From the NCBI GenBank assembly GCA_039090855.1, contig CM077023.1:84171127-84235126 (forward strand): a stretch of DNA of 64,000 bases. The letters run 5' to 3'. The DNA is from Macrothele yani (Eukaryota; Arthropoda; Arachnida; Araneae; Macrothelidae). Both the position numbers and the translations under genes were made by a program. Below are positions 43,586 to 54,888 of this stretch, piece by piece (within the stretch, counting starts at the first letter, position 1; each line of letters begins with the position of its first letter). Under the pieces are notes generated by a model. That model did no database searches. It had not been told where the DNA came from and was given only the letters and a program-made list of their open reading frames with translations.

Positions 43586-44879
43586 ACGAGGGTTGTACCG
43601 AAAGTAATGCAAAAGTGGGCATAACTTTTTTATTAACTGAGAGAGGTCGTTCAAATTGCACATGTTGATAGAGTAATTCTTCCTCTGTAGTAACCCTTCT
43701 TCTTCATTGCAGGTAAATAATGGATTACAAGCAGACACAACGTGCCGTCATTGAGTTCTTGACGAAGGAAGGGTGCAGGCTGTCTAACATCCACAGAAGG
43801 CTACAGTAGGCTATGTTTACGGAGATGACACCATTGACAAGAGCAATTTGAACAGATGGATGAAGAAGTTTAAAGAAGGGGAAACCAGAATTGAAGACAA
43901 ACCACGCAGTGGGAGACCATCATCTGCGACCACTGACACGAATAGTCAGCGAGTGGATGAACTGATTCGCGCGTAGAGACAAGTCACAATCCGTGAGCTC
44001 GTTTCACAATTGGACTGTATTCACAATGCCCTACAGAAGATGGTGGAAGACTTAGGGTATCGGAAAGTGTGTGAAAAGTGGGTACCTCGACAGTTAACAC
44101 CCGATTTGAAGGAGATACGGGTGGAAGTCTGCTGTGATCTGCTGGAAGCGTTTGAAGCCAATGAAAACACGTTGTTTTTTGGTCTGGTGACAGGGGATGA
44201 AACGTGGGCGTATCTTTACGATCCGGAAACGAAGAATCAAACCATGGAATGGCGTCACACCTCTTCACCAAGGCCTAAGAAGTTCAAGAGCCAGCGATCA
44301 GCACAGAAAGTCATGGTGACTGTTTTTTGGGATGACAGGAGTGTTATTCTCCTTAATTTTCTGGAACGCCGCCGTACCGTGACCAGCGAGCGATTCATTG
44401 AGCCACTCAAAAAGCTTAGAGAAGCCATAAGGAGGAAGAGACCGAACATGAATCTGAAAAGGATCCACATTCACCATGCCAATACGAGACTACACAAATC
44501 TTTGGCAACAAATCAGGCGATCAGCAAATTCGGTTGATCGGTGGTATCCATCCACCGTACAGCCCAAATCGGGCGCCCACCGACTTCCATCTGTTCGGTC
44601 CAATGGAGGAAAATTTCTGGGGACAACGATTTGATATCACACACGAGGTGAAAGTGGCTGTGAAGAAGTGGGTACAACAGTCCACACCTGAATTTTTTCA
44701 CAGTGTATTCGAGAATTGGTTTCAACAATGGCTCAAATGCATCGCTTGTGATGGAGACTATGTTGAGTAGTACCTTTGTATAGAGAAGGAGTTACTCTAC
44801 CAACATTCCCATTTGAAAGACCTCTGTCAGTTAATAAAACGTTATGCCCACTTTTGCAATACTTTCGGTACAATCCTCC
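43586..44879 (+). mobile_element. mariner element 2
   Basis: The left end CGAGGGTTGTACCGAAAGTA and the right end, inverted, TACTTTCGGTACAATCCTCC extend through GCAAAAGTGGGCATAAC, giving repeats of more than 30 bp. TA flanks at 43584-43585 and 44880-44881. Length 1294 bp. Confidence 0.92.
43720..44770 (+). pseudogene. mariner transposase, first-domain frameshifts, second Asp lost
   Basis: ATG 43720 starts MDYKQTQRAVIEFLTKEGCR. Frame changes and a TAG at about 43974 disturb the DNA-binding half. From 44010 a frame of 175 codons carries LVTGDETWAYLYDPETKNQ (first Asp) and VMVTVFWDDRSVILLNFL. The HHDNARPH motif is HHANTRLH, so the second catalytic Asp is Ala. After a stop at about 44535 the last frame gives RAPTDFHLFGPMEENFWG (third Asp) and ends GDYVE. 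Dead by both frame and active site. Confidence 0.88.
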
Positions 44880-44881
44880 TA

Positions 44882-45131
44882 CATTTAAAAGAGTGATGAA
44901 ACACCAAATTACCTATACTTTCGCCTTACCGGCGTGGCACCTGAGACGTTTGTTTTGTTAGGCATCTTGTGGATCTACCTTATGAATGTACAAGTAGACT
45001 CCAACAGGGATTATCACCTGTGTACGTCGTGTACAAAGGTCGGTATTGATTTCCATCGACCACAGCTGGTAAACCTAGAGAGACTGTTGAGGAATTCAGA
45101 TCATCTCCGACGACAGAGTTAGATAGGAAAC
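44882..45131. other. Short spacer, nothing recognised
   Basis: No gene or repeat end was identified; it may contain the lost left end of the adjoining Tc1 relic. Confidence 0.4.
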
Positions 45132-46110
45132 ATGTCACGAAGGACGATCTTGTCCTTCTATCACACCTCCATTGTCCAGCTGTACCAACAAGGGCTATCT
45201 TTGAAGAAGGCTGGGCAGCAGCGAAGAGTTAGCTTTAGTGTCGTTTCCTGCACTTGGAACTGTTACCAGGTACTGTCAGTGAGATGAATTGTCCACATCA
45301 AGGACACCCGAGCTACAGAACATCAGCTACAGGCGATTACCCTTGGATTCTGGAACACCAACATTCCTCCAAAAATGCGACAGAGCTGCGAAACAACTTC
45401 CTGATGGCTATATGATCTGCAGTATCGAAGCAAATCATCGGAAACTACTTGCACGACGACAACCTTCTGTCCATGTGCTCATGGAAAGCATATAACGCTT
45501 ACACTCCGTTACCGTAATGCCTGGCTAATGTGGGAGATACCTCAAGCCGAATAGACTTTGGATTACTGGTGCTGGTCCTCTTCAACGTCGAATGATTAAT
45601 CGGCTAAGTTCCTGACAGACGTAGATAACGTGTCTGGAGAGATAACGCTTTCAGCACACAGCAGAGAGGGTTCAGCAGAGCGATGGTTCAGGGATGATTT
45701 GGGAATAATTATGAATGGACGCCGTATGCTGAACATTTTCGTCTAGCGCAACCAGACAGCTATGAAATTTTGGGAAAACATTATTTTACCAATATTGCAG
45801 CCCTGCACCTTTAACAGCAGCAATGCGTTTATCCAGCTGGACGACAGTATCCGATCCCATGGGGGAGGGTTTTAAACTCATACCTCCAGAGAGCAGCGAT
45901 TTCACGGATGGAGTTTTCATCTTTCTCTTTCGATCAGTATCCCATCGAGCATGCTTTAGATCATCTTAAAGAGCTGACGACGCCTCAGGATTTCGCCGTT
46001 CACCTTGTATGCGATCCAGAAGGCCGCTACTGAAGATTCGAACTCCTGAACAATTTGGTGAATAGCATGTATCGCTGCCAGAGATAGCGTGGCTCCCTAC
46101 AAAGGACAGC
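45132..46110 (+). pseudogene. Old Tc1-like transposase relic
   Basis: In shifting plus-strand frames the order is: MSRRTILSFYHTSIVQLYQQ near 45132, NATELRNNFLMA near 45380, an RLHEANL-like stretch near 45440, ERVQQSDGSGMIW near 45670, a QLDDSIRSH-like piece near 45840 and SIPSSMLDHL near 45940 (from SPIEHAWDHL). It ends with NSMYRRCQR-like residues near 46065. No inverted ends were found. It is as decayed as family E. Confidence 0.6.
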
Positions 46111-46132
46111 TCCGCAGAATTTTGCTATGTGT

Positions 46133-46320
46133 TTTTTATTTCGTGGTTTAACGACCACCATGGGCAACTTAAAGGGCTATAGGCACATTGGGGGCCACTA
46201 ATTTCAGGGAAAGGAAAGAGCCAGGGGGTAAGACACAAAAACCACCCATGCCCAATCCAGGTTTCGGTAGGACTCTACCTATAAAACTACACCTCTGACC
46301 ATTCTGCCACGGGAGCTTCC
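46133..46320 (-). repeat. tRNA-derived SINE, copy 5
   Basis: The plus strand reads GGTTTAACGACCACCATGGG and ends CATTCTGCCACGGGAGC, the reverse of the family layout. It shares the GGGCCACTAATTTCAGGGAA-type body. It is diverged, and the head is damaged. Confidence 0.65.
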
Positions 46321-47015
46321 ATTTTGTTTGTAGTCCAAAGATTCCCAGCTCCATGTATCTGGAAACATTCATCAGATGTTTCTATGTAAGAGGTTTTTTT
46401 TTTCTTTTAAATAAGTGTTTTGGCATCTCATTGTCATTGCATCCGAGGAACAGTTCTCTCTCGACTCCAGCTCAGTCATTGTTTGGAACATGGTAGTTCC
46501 AATATATATTTGTTTAAGTTACGTGTCGAAAAACTTGTTTTTTGAACCGGGAAGCTGTAAGCATAAACGAATTTGTTTCATTCATTTTAGAATTTTCGTT
46601 GTGAGAGATTTTGCTGCTTCGTTGCGAAATTATAAATTTAAATTTGCGACAATATAGTCCTGAAGTAAAAAAAAGTCCGAAGGAAGAAATCTTAAGTTTT
46701 TATTTAAAATACGTATTACATAACACACCGTAAAATATTGTTGGGAAAATAACTTTCAGACACATTTGGCTGGATACGTGGCATTCTTATTGTGTATCTT
46801 AACAACTTCATGATCAAATACGCTAGGAAGGGTCATCCACCTTAGGGTATTTCTTTTACAGAAGAGACAGTTCCAAGCCCAAGGACAAGAGAAATATCCA
46901 CATATTGCTCGGTTCTAGAACTCTATACCCACAAGAGGATCTCGGATGCCAAATTCTCACCCCAAGCAAAAGAAATTGCGCCTTGAAAGTAATTTTTGTT
47001 TAGTTGATAGACCAG

Positions 47016-47059
<44 letters not shown>

Positions 47060-47394
47060 CAGTCTTCTACAACAAATTTCTTGCTAGATATAATCACGAG
47101 TCGTGTGCTTTAAACTACACTGAGATACATGATTAAACAATTCGAGGTCTTTCTTGCAACAATAGCATGTAAAACTTCACGCCATGAAGTAACCGCTTGA
47201 TCATGCACAATTTGGGTTGGCTTCTTGATATATGCGTGCAAATGAGGACATTTGCCTTGGCGCAAACAGTTCTCGGTGGTTGATTAGTTGTAGTGGAAGC
47301 TGTTGAGGGAATATTATCTGAGAATGTAAGATCAAAATACTGTAGTGGCGAGAGTTACCCCATGATATACTAACAAGAGAGTAATGAAGTGGAA
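46321..47394. other. Intergenic stretch with (GT)n microsatellite
   Basis: A GT run of about 33 bases lies at 47023-47055. The rest shows no recognised feature. Confidence 0.55.
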
Positions 47395-48030
47395 TTACAG
47401 ATGAACTTACAGAAAACAAAATTGATGTACAATGCTTTTACAAAACTGAAAATTTAGAAGTTGATGGAGCAAAATTTAGAAGGAACTGTTTCCTTACATT
47501 CACCTTGGGTGACAGATACAAAGCAAGAGCTACATCGAAGAAGAAACTAATAGGCATGTAAAACTTGGCTGGAGTGCATTTGGAAGAAACAGTACAATTT
47601 TCAAAATCAATTTACCATTACGTTTCAAAAGAAAAGCTTTTCATCAGTGCATCCTAAAGAAGGCATTCAGAGACAACCGATAGCTCAAAGACACATGGAG
47701 AGATGCGTGCTTGGTGAATGCAGGAAAGATGGGGAAAGAAACTCATACATAAAAAAAAATGACAAGAGTTGATGGCATCATGATCACAATGAAGACCCTC
47801 AAGTGGTAATGAGCTCAGCATATTGCTAGAAGAACTGGCCAGTGTTGGGCAACTGGAATACAAGACAATGTCAAGAGAAGGAAAAAGACCCAGAAGACCA
47901 CGTGGGCGATAAGTGAGTGAAATTTGAAAGTATGCCGGTGTGGTATGAAAGAGAACTGCTCAAGACAAGAGTTGAAAAGACTTGGGGAGACCTTCATCCA
48001 ACAGTGGATTAAAAATAAATGGCTATTAAT
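47395..48030 (+). repeat. RTE LINE 3' fragment, diverged
   Basis: The plus strand starts with MNLQKTKLMYNAFTK and continues in broken frames to a RVEKTWGDLHPTVD-like end, matching the last 200 residues of the RTE protein at 23986. It is older than the other copies. The (ATG)n tail is not visible beyond a short AATGGCTATTAATG. Confidence 0.75.
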
Positions 48031-48103
48031 GAAGGTACTCGTAATCTACGATCAACTCTACCAGATCCTTGTGTGAGAGCGTGCGATAACATGTTTATAT
48101 ATA

Positions 48104-49447
48104 CACTGCTGGCCACCCAAAATGCAACACCAAGAAGGAAGCATCCGATTGGCCTGAAATTCGCAGCATACGTCGCCCGCGAGAGGACATGCAAACGATT
48201 AGCATTGCAGGGCATATGCAAATCATGTGCGCCCGGCACGCCACTGAGAAGCACTATAAGAAGGGTGCACAGAAGGCGGGGTGTAAGTAGTGGAAGTGTG
48301 TTGTGCTGCAAGACCTGTGAGTGGGAAGCTTCCTGATGCCTCATCGCAGAATACGGCAGTCATTCCAGCACGTTTTGGAGTTCGACAGAGGACGAATAGT
48401 GGCTTATCACGACAGCGGTTTATCATACCGAAACATCGGTGCCCGTGTGGGATGACATCCAGCCACAGTGAGGCGAGTATGGATTCGGTGGGTGCAGGAG
48501 GGACGGACGGACCGACGTGAGCGATTGCCGCAGCCGCGGCACACCACCGAACAAGAGGACCGGCATCTTGTGCGGCGGGCATTGACGGCTCGCACCGCCA
48601 CATCACGAACGTTAGCGCAGGAATTAGGGTGTGTTGCGCAACAACCTGTGCCAACACGTACCGTTCGACGTCGTCTGCAGGAGGGGGACTTGTCACACGG
48701 CGCTCTTTGCTCCGATTACCATTGACGTTACACCATCGGCGAGTGCGGCGGCAGTGGGCCGTTGAACGCCGCACCTGGACTACGGAATGGCACGACATTG
48801 TCTTCTCCGACGAATCTCGCTTCTGCCTGCAACACCACGATGGTCGGATCCACGTGTGGCGGCACCGCGGCGAGAGACTGTAGGACCCCTGCATTATGCA
48901 TCGCCATACCGGTCCGTCGCCTCGCGTTATGGTTTGGGGCGCAATTAGATATGACACTCGCACCCCTCTGGTACGCATCGCCGGTACAGTCAACGGCCAC
49001 CGCTACATCTCCAACGTTTTGGAGCCTGTAGTCTTCCCTTACCTGCAGAACCTGCCAGCGGCCACGTTTCAACAGGACTATGCGCGCCCGCACGTGGCAC
49101 GCATCGTGCAACAATTCTTCTCGGCCCACCAGGTGTCACTGCTGCCGTGGCCCGGCAAGCACCACCCGCGGCTACGCCTGATGAACTGTGGCAACGTGTG
49201 GAAGCAGCCTGAACCGACGTGCCCCAAGCCCACATTTAAAGCCTCTTTCGTTCGATGCCGCGGCGTGTAGCGGCCGTTATTTCCAGCCATGGAAGCCACA
49301 TGAACTATTGATGTCTGCATGTTCCGCAAGTCGCACGGGCCTGTAAGCTCAATCGTTTCATCTTTGTATCTGTTGTTATGTGTCCAGGAAATCTGGCTTT
49401 GCTATCTCGTGTCCTTCTTGGTGTTGCATTTTGGGTGGCCAGCAGTG
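48104..49447 (+). mobile_element. Tc1-like element, family J copy 2
   Basis: Same ends as copy 1 (CACTGCTGGCCACCCAAAAT and its reverse complement), with TA at 48102-48103 and 49448-49449. At 1344 bp it is about 60 bp shorter than copy 1, because of an internal deletion around the last catalytic motif. Confidence 0.92.
48337..49311 (+). pseudogene. Tc1-like transposase (family J, copy 2)
   Basis: ATG 48337 starts MPHRRIRQSFQHVLEFDRGR, with a TGA near 48453. Later frames give the DNA-binding domain, then DIVFSDESRFCLQHHDGRI (first Asp kept) and RVMVWGAIRYDTRTPLVRI. FQQDYARPHVARIVQQ (second Asp) follows. At about 49150 a deletion joins VSLLPWP directly to GKHHPRLRLMNCGN in a shifted frame. It removes the PDMSPIEHVW motif with the catalytic Glu. 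Confidence 0.9.
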
Positions 49448-49762
49448 TAGAATTCCAGCATGTCTGGAATGTACACATGCATACAGAAATGGATAAGTAA
49501 TTGGTTCTGTGTATCTTCTGCACGAGTACTCTAATGACTGAAACTAAGCCCGTTCTCCGTTAGAAAGCGGTTCTCTACTCTACCGGCGCTGAACCACCCT
49601 TAAAAGATTCGGCTTAATGAACAAGTGGGTTTTTAAAACAGCTATCACAGTGTCTTCAGAGCTAGCTAAAATTCTTTCAGTTCTAGAAATTAACTTCAGG
49701 TGGATATAGTTTAAAATTTTCTGCTGTAATGGGCACCTGAAAGGATAAGAAAACTGCAGTTC

Positions 49763-49799
49763 CAGATTTAGGGTTACTGACTAGGTAACCCTAAATCTG
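49763..49799. repeat. Perfect 15-bp inverted repeat
   Basis: CAGATTTAGGGTTAC (49763-49777) and its exact reverse complement (49785-49799) are separated by TGACTAG. It could form a hairpin in DNA or RNA. No gene borders it. Confidence 0.85.
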
Positions 49800-50760
49800 A
49801 AATGGACCAAGCATAACGCGCTATGAAACGCGGCTGTTATCTCATGAAGCTGACGTCATAGTTACATAGCTACCGCTCTTCAAATGCATTTTCGGTAGTT
49901 TACACAGTTTACGTAATTCATAAATAATTGAAGATGAATTTAGAGTCATTTGACAGTTTTTAATTTTTCAAATCATCTGTTTTTCAAGAAATTGTTTTTT
50001 AAAAAGTTGCTGGTTTTGTTCGGAGCGAGCTGTTGTGTAGAGCGAACGTGAAACTTTACGGTTAACGTTTACATAGTAATACATGTGTGTCTACGTACAT
50101 GTATGTATATCTGAATCTTTTCTTTTTTTTTTTTTTTTTTCAGTTTTGTAACTCCCGATCGCATCTGAGACCACGAGCAGTTTTTACGCCGAAGTGAGGG
50201 TTTCCTGCTCAAAAGAAAAGATAAATTGGAACTGAAGTACTAAAACGACGATCTTGTTTTTTGCCGACTTAGAGGCTTTGACGTTGGAATGGGCGTAACA
50301 CTGAACAACCAGTGGACTTCTCACTTCCGTGTTTTTCCAATCGCATAGCATGCTAATGAAGAATGACCACCAGTGAGAAGACTCACTTGATTATATTTTA
50401 AGGAGAAAACGATGAATGGGATTTGCAATTGCTTTAAAGTGCTGAAATTCTTCAGGAGTTGATAAATTTTCAGAATATGGAAGCTCAAATATACGTGATT
50501 ATCTTCTTCCGCGGTACAAATGTCTTGCCTATTTTAAATTAAAAAAACAAATAATCATTAGGCGTACAGGTCTGAATATAATAAGTGGAACCATACAGCT
50601 ATAAGTAATGACCCCTTTTTTGTTCCTGTTCGAACCGAATTTTGTGATATAATCAGCAAGATACATTTTTAGTAATTTAAAGTAAAAAAACATTGAAGGA
50701 GTACAGCACGCCAAACCCAAGACTAAGATATCCTAGAAAGAATGACTAGCGTAAAAAATG

Positions 50761-50830
50761 TCTGACTGAAGATTCGAACCTAAGCGAGGTAAGGTAATAA
50801 GTACCATAACCACCCGGCCAGCGAACAGCA
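50761..50830 (-). repeat. tRNA-like sequence (second family or pseudo-tRNA)
   Basis: On the minus strand TGGCCGGGTGGTTATGG resembles a box A of the Leu/Ser tRNA type, and AGGTTCGAATC is a near-perfect box B 30 bases on. The acceptor ends do not pair well, so this is a tRNA relic or a SINE head rather than a working tRNA gene. Confidence 0.4.
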
Positions 50831-51096
50831 CTCAGTGATGTGAAGAACTCTGTTCGAATCGGCTTCGAGAGTGGATTACAGGAAAGGGAACATCGATGCC
50901 TCTAAGATGATATCTGGAGGGAACCTAGAGATCATGTAACAGATTTTTATTTTTGTATTACTTCAGTAGTAAGAGGAATTAATTTCAAGAAGCAAAAGCA
51001 TGCGCAGTACCCCAGCATCGATTCCGCAATAACGCCAGTACCTCACAATGATGCGTGCGCATGCTGTACCACAGCCACCTGTAAACTGTCCTTTAG

Positions 51097-52314
51097 ATGA
51101 AGAGGAATGCATTTCATCAACTAATCACAAAAGTGGAAAAGACGAGGAACAAAGCCTCATGCTCTATGATCAACCAAGTAGAGCTCAATGACCTCGTTCG
51201 TAATCTGGGATTAAGTAAAAATAAAGCTGAATTGCTTGAGTCAAGACTTAAGGAGTGGAATGTATTGGATAATGATGTACGTATTTCAGTGTATCTTGAC
51301 AGACACAAAGACTTTATTCGTTTTTATGAAAAAGATGGCGAGATATGCTTTTTGTAACGATATTCCCATCCTGATGTCATCTTTAGATCTGTATCACAAG
51401 CCAGAGGAATTGGGACTGTTTTTGATGCTTCCAAAGTGAGTTTAAAAGCCCTGCTGTTACATATTGGCAACAAATATAACACCATGCCTGTTGGGTATGC
51501 TTCACCGGGGAAAGAAACCTATGATACCTTGAAAAAGCTATTACATGGGCTGAAGTACAATGGTTTTCATTTGAAAATCTGTGGTGACTTGAAAATCATT
51601 TCTCTTTTACTAGGAATGCAACTGGGATATATTAAATATTCATGTTTCCTTTGCGAATGAGACAGTCGCGCTAAAGAAAAACACTACTATGTAAGAAAGT
51701 GGCCTTAACGGCAGCCTCTGAAGCTCGGTGCAAAGAATATGATGAAAGAACCTCTTGTACCAGCAGCTGGCATATTTCCCCCATCACTGCACACAAAACT
51801 GGGAGTGATAAAATATTTTGTTAAAGCTTCGGACCGGGACAGTGAGGTATTTAGGTTTATCCGAGATTTCTTCCATTCCGTATCGGAAGCTAAATAAAAA
51901 GAGGGAGTATTTATTGGTCTTGACATTAGGAAGCTCATGCAAAATGAGCGTTTTGAAAGTATTCTTCAGAAACTAGAAAAGGAAGCATGTCTGGCATTCA
52001 AATATGTTGTGCAAAATTCCCTTGGAAATACTAAAGCTGCAAACTATAAGAGCATAGTTCAGAAGCTGGTGAACATTTTTCAGAAGTTGGGTTGTCACAT
52101 GTCTTTAAAATTGCATTTCCGTCATTCTCACCTAGACTTTTTTCCCGATAATATGAGAACAGTTAGTGACGAATATGGTGAACGATTTCACCAGGAGATA
52201 TCTGTCATGGAGAACCGTTACCGTGCACAGTTAAATGAAGCAATGCTTGCTAGCTACTATTGGTTCATCAAGAGAGTTACTCCTGAACAACAGTATAAAC
52301 GGAGAAGCATGTAA
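51097..52314 (+). pseudogene. Decayed copy of a repetitive arthropod gene of unknown function
   Basis: Broken frames together give about 400 residues: SKVSLKALLLHIGNKYNTMP and ICGDLKIISLLLGMQLGYIK, then KYSCFLCE-[TGA]-DSR, LGVIKYFVKASDRDSEVFRF and SDEYGERFHQEISVMENRYR. I recognise the GERFHQ-x-I-x-x-ME-x-RY pattern from many unannotated, multi-copy proteins in arthropod genomes, presumably transposon-derived, but cannot name the family. The TGA near 51658 stands where relatives have Trp; TAA codons near 51706 and 51894 and a frameshift near 51355 also break it. No inverted ends seen. Confidence 0.6.
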
Positions 52315-52484
52315 CGTAAAAACTTTGCTAATATAGCACATTAATACACTTAAAATGTGTTCCCGTTGTAAGATGTAAATTAATTGTAATGTAACGTATG
52401 CAAATATATTGTAATAACGTATAAAATATTATTACATTATATTGGGTCGTTTTATAATTATTGGTCAATGCCGGCTAGGCGAAT

Positions 52485-54830
52485 TTGCATAACCAGTTAC
52501 AAGGGACGCCTCGTAGGAGGAACTACCAAACGCCCCTGCAAAGTGAATCTGTTCAGCCCACGTGTATAAAACGGTATTTCAGACAGATCTCAGCAGTTGG
52601 GGACGTGAGATTAGTGATTTTGCACGAATTCAAACTTGGCCGGAATGTGTCCGAAATGGTCGCAAATGTCAATAGAACGTCGGGTGTCTGCACGACGAGT
52701 GACAGAACTGTCCGTAGACTGTTTTTCAAGTTCCGTATTGGTGATGTGGCCATCGACCATATGCCAGGAGCCGGTCGTCCGGTTGTGTGTGACACTGTAC
52801 AGTTAAGGCAGAAAGTGGAAGAAAAACCAACGTCAACAGTACGTGAGCTCAGTGCCTGACTCGTCGTATCATCAGCGACAGTTTCCAGACACCTAGCAGT
52901 TATGGGCAAGGTTAAAAAAACTGGATACCTGGGTTCCACACGAACTGACCGAACAGCAGCTGATACGGCGTCTGGGAACATGCATTGCCCGCCAAAAACG
53001 AGAGGCTAGCGTTCCCTTTCTGCACCGGATCCTTACGGTTGATGAAAAGTGGGTGCTTTGTTACAACAGGAAGCGAACAGCGCAGTGGCTCGATAAAGGG
53101 GAACCACCCAAGCACATGTCCAAACCCGACTTGCACCCACAGAAGGTTCTGATCTGTGTGTGGTGGACTGCCAAGGCTGTGGTTCATTAAGAGTTTTTGC
53201 CGCGAGGTCAAACAATCACAACGGACGTGTACTGCCATCAACTAGACGAATGTCACCAGTGGCGTAGAAACGGGGGGGGGGGTTACAGGGGTACAATGTA
53301 CCCCCCAAATTTTGGAGAGGGGTACATTAATATCTACTGTACCCCCAGATATGAGCAAACACAAACCAATCATTCATTAAGAGTGAACTGTAAAATTTAT
53401 ATGCTACTTATTTTTTTTTATTCTCTTTTGTTTTCAAAGAAATATCACGGGTCATCTGGTTTTTTTTTTTCATCCGAAGCTTGTAGTGGGAGGCTTTTCA
53501 TTACCCAAAAACTGGCCAACCATCTGGGACACTCCAGCAAATTAGTTCTGCAGGGAAACGACGAGTGCGAGGTTTTTGTTAATAACTTCAAACATCATAT
53601 GGTAGGGCTAGGGCTTGATAACATACTTGTGATCAGTGTTTCTTTTCTCTTAAAATTCCATGCATCTTGATCAGGTCGTCCTTTCCGCACTTTAAAAAAA
53701 AAAAAAAATTAATGCGCAAGTGGACATTTCAGCGCCCGCAGCCCGGCACTAAAATTGTTTTCTGTCTTAAGATCTGTAGCAATACAACAAGTGCATTACG
53801 GATTTCACATACCACTCATAGAACTCCAATTCCTCGATATCTCCACCATCATTTAGCTTTGCGCCAAACCAGTGTGCTTTTTACATCAATTGTCAGCCCA
53901 GTTTTTAATATAGACTTCATAATGCTTCAATGGTACTATCTTCGCGGGTAGAGCAGTTTTTATCTTACTGCAGTTTTACTTTATTAACGTAAACAAAAAT
54001 GATAAGAAATTTAATTCGTTCTTGTAAAGAGTTATATAACATTTCCTGAGAAATCCCTCTTTTCCTAACCCTGCTGATAGAAATTCATCCTAATGTTGAC
54101 TTGTCCCTGCTCAATATTTTAATGGAAAAAAAAAAGTACAAAAATTAACAAGAGAGAAAAAAAAAAAAAAAAAAAACACTCCTCCTTTCATTTTCTGATA
54201 AGAAATTAATAATGTGAACTTTTTGTCAGCAATAAAAATAATAATGGTAATAATTAATAATATTATGATGATAACAATGTTCATTCGGATGAATTCCTGA
54301 TCAGTATACGTATTTTATAAAAACTCTAATATACTACCCCCCCCCAAAAAAAAAAATTCGGAGGGGGTCATCCATAGATGGCTTAATCCTTGAGATGTAA
54401 GTGTTAATGAGCTTGTACCCCCTTAAATCAAAAGCGTTCCTACGCCACTGAATGTCACCAAAAATTATGCAAAAAACAATCATCGCTCGTCAATCATTTG
54501 GGTCCCATACTGCTTCAGGATGGCGCACGACCGCATGTGTCTATTGGAAGAATGCGAAAAATCAACGCCTTGGGATACGAGGTCCTCTCTCACCCTGCGC
54601 ATTCACCTGACTTGGCCCCCTCAGACTTTCACGTGTTTTGCCATTTGGATCGCTTCTTGAGGGACAAACGGTTCGCTAAAGGATACTGTGATTCATGCCG
54701 TTAGCGATTTCTTGGACCACGGTGATGCCGGTTTCTGCCACCCTGGCATTTTTGCACTGAAAACACATTGGACACAATGTATTTCTGTCGAGGGAAGACA
54801 TCTTTTGGAATAAAATGTATTTCGTCGTCT
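52485..54830 (+). pseudogene. mariner transposase, split by the hAT-like element
   Basis: The N-terminal frame (52485-52859) holds the paired DNA-binding region, including TTSDRTVRRLFFKFRIGD and MPGAGRPVVCDT, and ends at a TGA where a new frame begins. The central part reads RILTVDEKWVLCYNRKRTAQ (first Asp), DLHPQKVLICVWWTAK and PRGQTITTDVYCHQLDE up to the insertion at 53256. Beyond it come GPILLQDGARPHVSIGRM (second Asp) and SPDLAPSDFHVFCHLDRFL (third Asp). All three Asp are kept. The C-terminus is frameshifted after 54690. Confidence 0.88.
53257..54450. mobile_element. hAT-like element with 8-bp target duplication
   Basis: The left end CAGTGGCGTAGAAACG and the right end, inverted, GCGTTCCTACGCCACTG are short terminal repeats. 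AATGTCAC is present exactly at 53249-53256 and again at 54451-54458. An 8-bp duplication and CAGTGG-type ends indicate the hAT superfamily. At 1194 bp with only short frames it is non-autonomous. Near 53760-53930 a plus-strand trace resembles a hAT transposase segment (YGFHIPLIELQFLDIS), but this is weak. Confidence 0.82.
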
Positions 54831-54888
54831 GTTACTCTGTTTGTTTCTTTGTGTCCGAATCGGCCAATAATTATGAAACGACCCAATA

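Larger units (their letters stand above)
49450..51090. other. Intergenic stretch with one small palindrome and a tRNA-like trace
   Basis: Contains the 15-bp palindrome at 49763-49799, a T-run near 50128-50146 and the tRNA-like segment at 50761-50830. No gene seen. Confidence 0.5.
52442..54886 (+). mobile_element. mariner element 3, interrupted by a hAT-like insertion
   Basis: Ends TTGGGTCGTTTTATAATTAT and, inverted, ATAATTATGAAACGACCCAA are flanked by TA at 52440-52441 and 54887-54888. Without the hAT-like insertion (53257-54450 plus one target copy) the element is about 1.24 kb, normal for a mariner. Confidence 0.9.

Noticed and set aside
51650..51665. TGA in the GERFHQ-type relic as a second selenocysteine codon
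   Set aside because: Relatives have Trp here, not Cys. Other stop codons and a frameshift show plain decay, and no SECIS-like structure was noticed after it.
53197..53670. 157-codon frame as a real protein
   Set aside because: It crosses from the mariner transposase into the hAT-like insertion at 53257, so it is a chance fusion of two elements.
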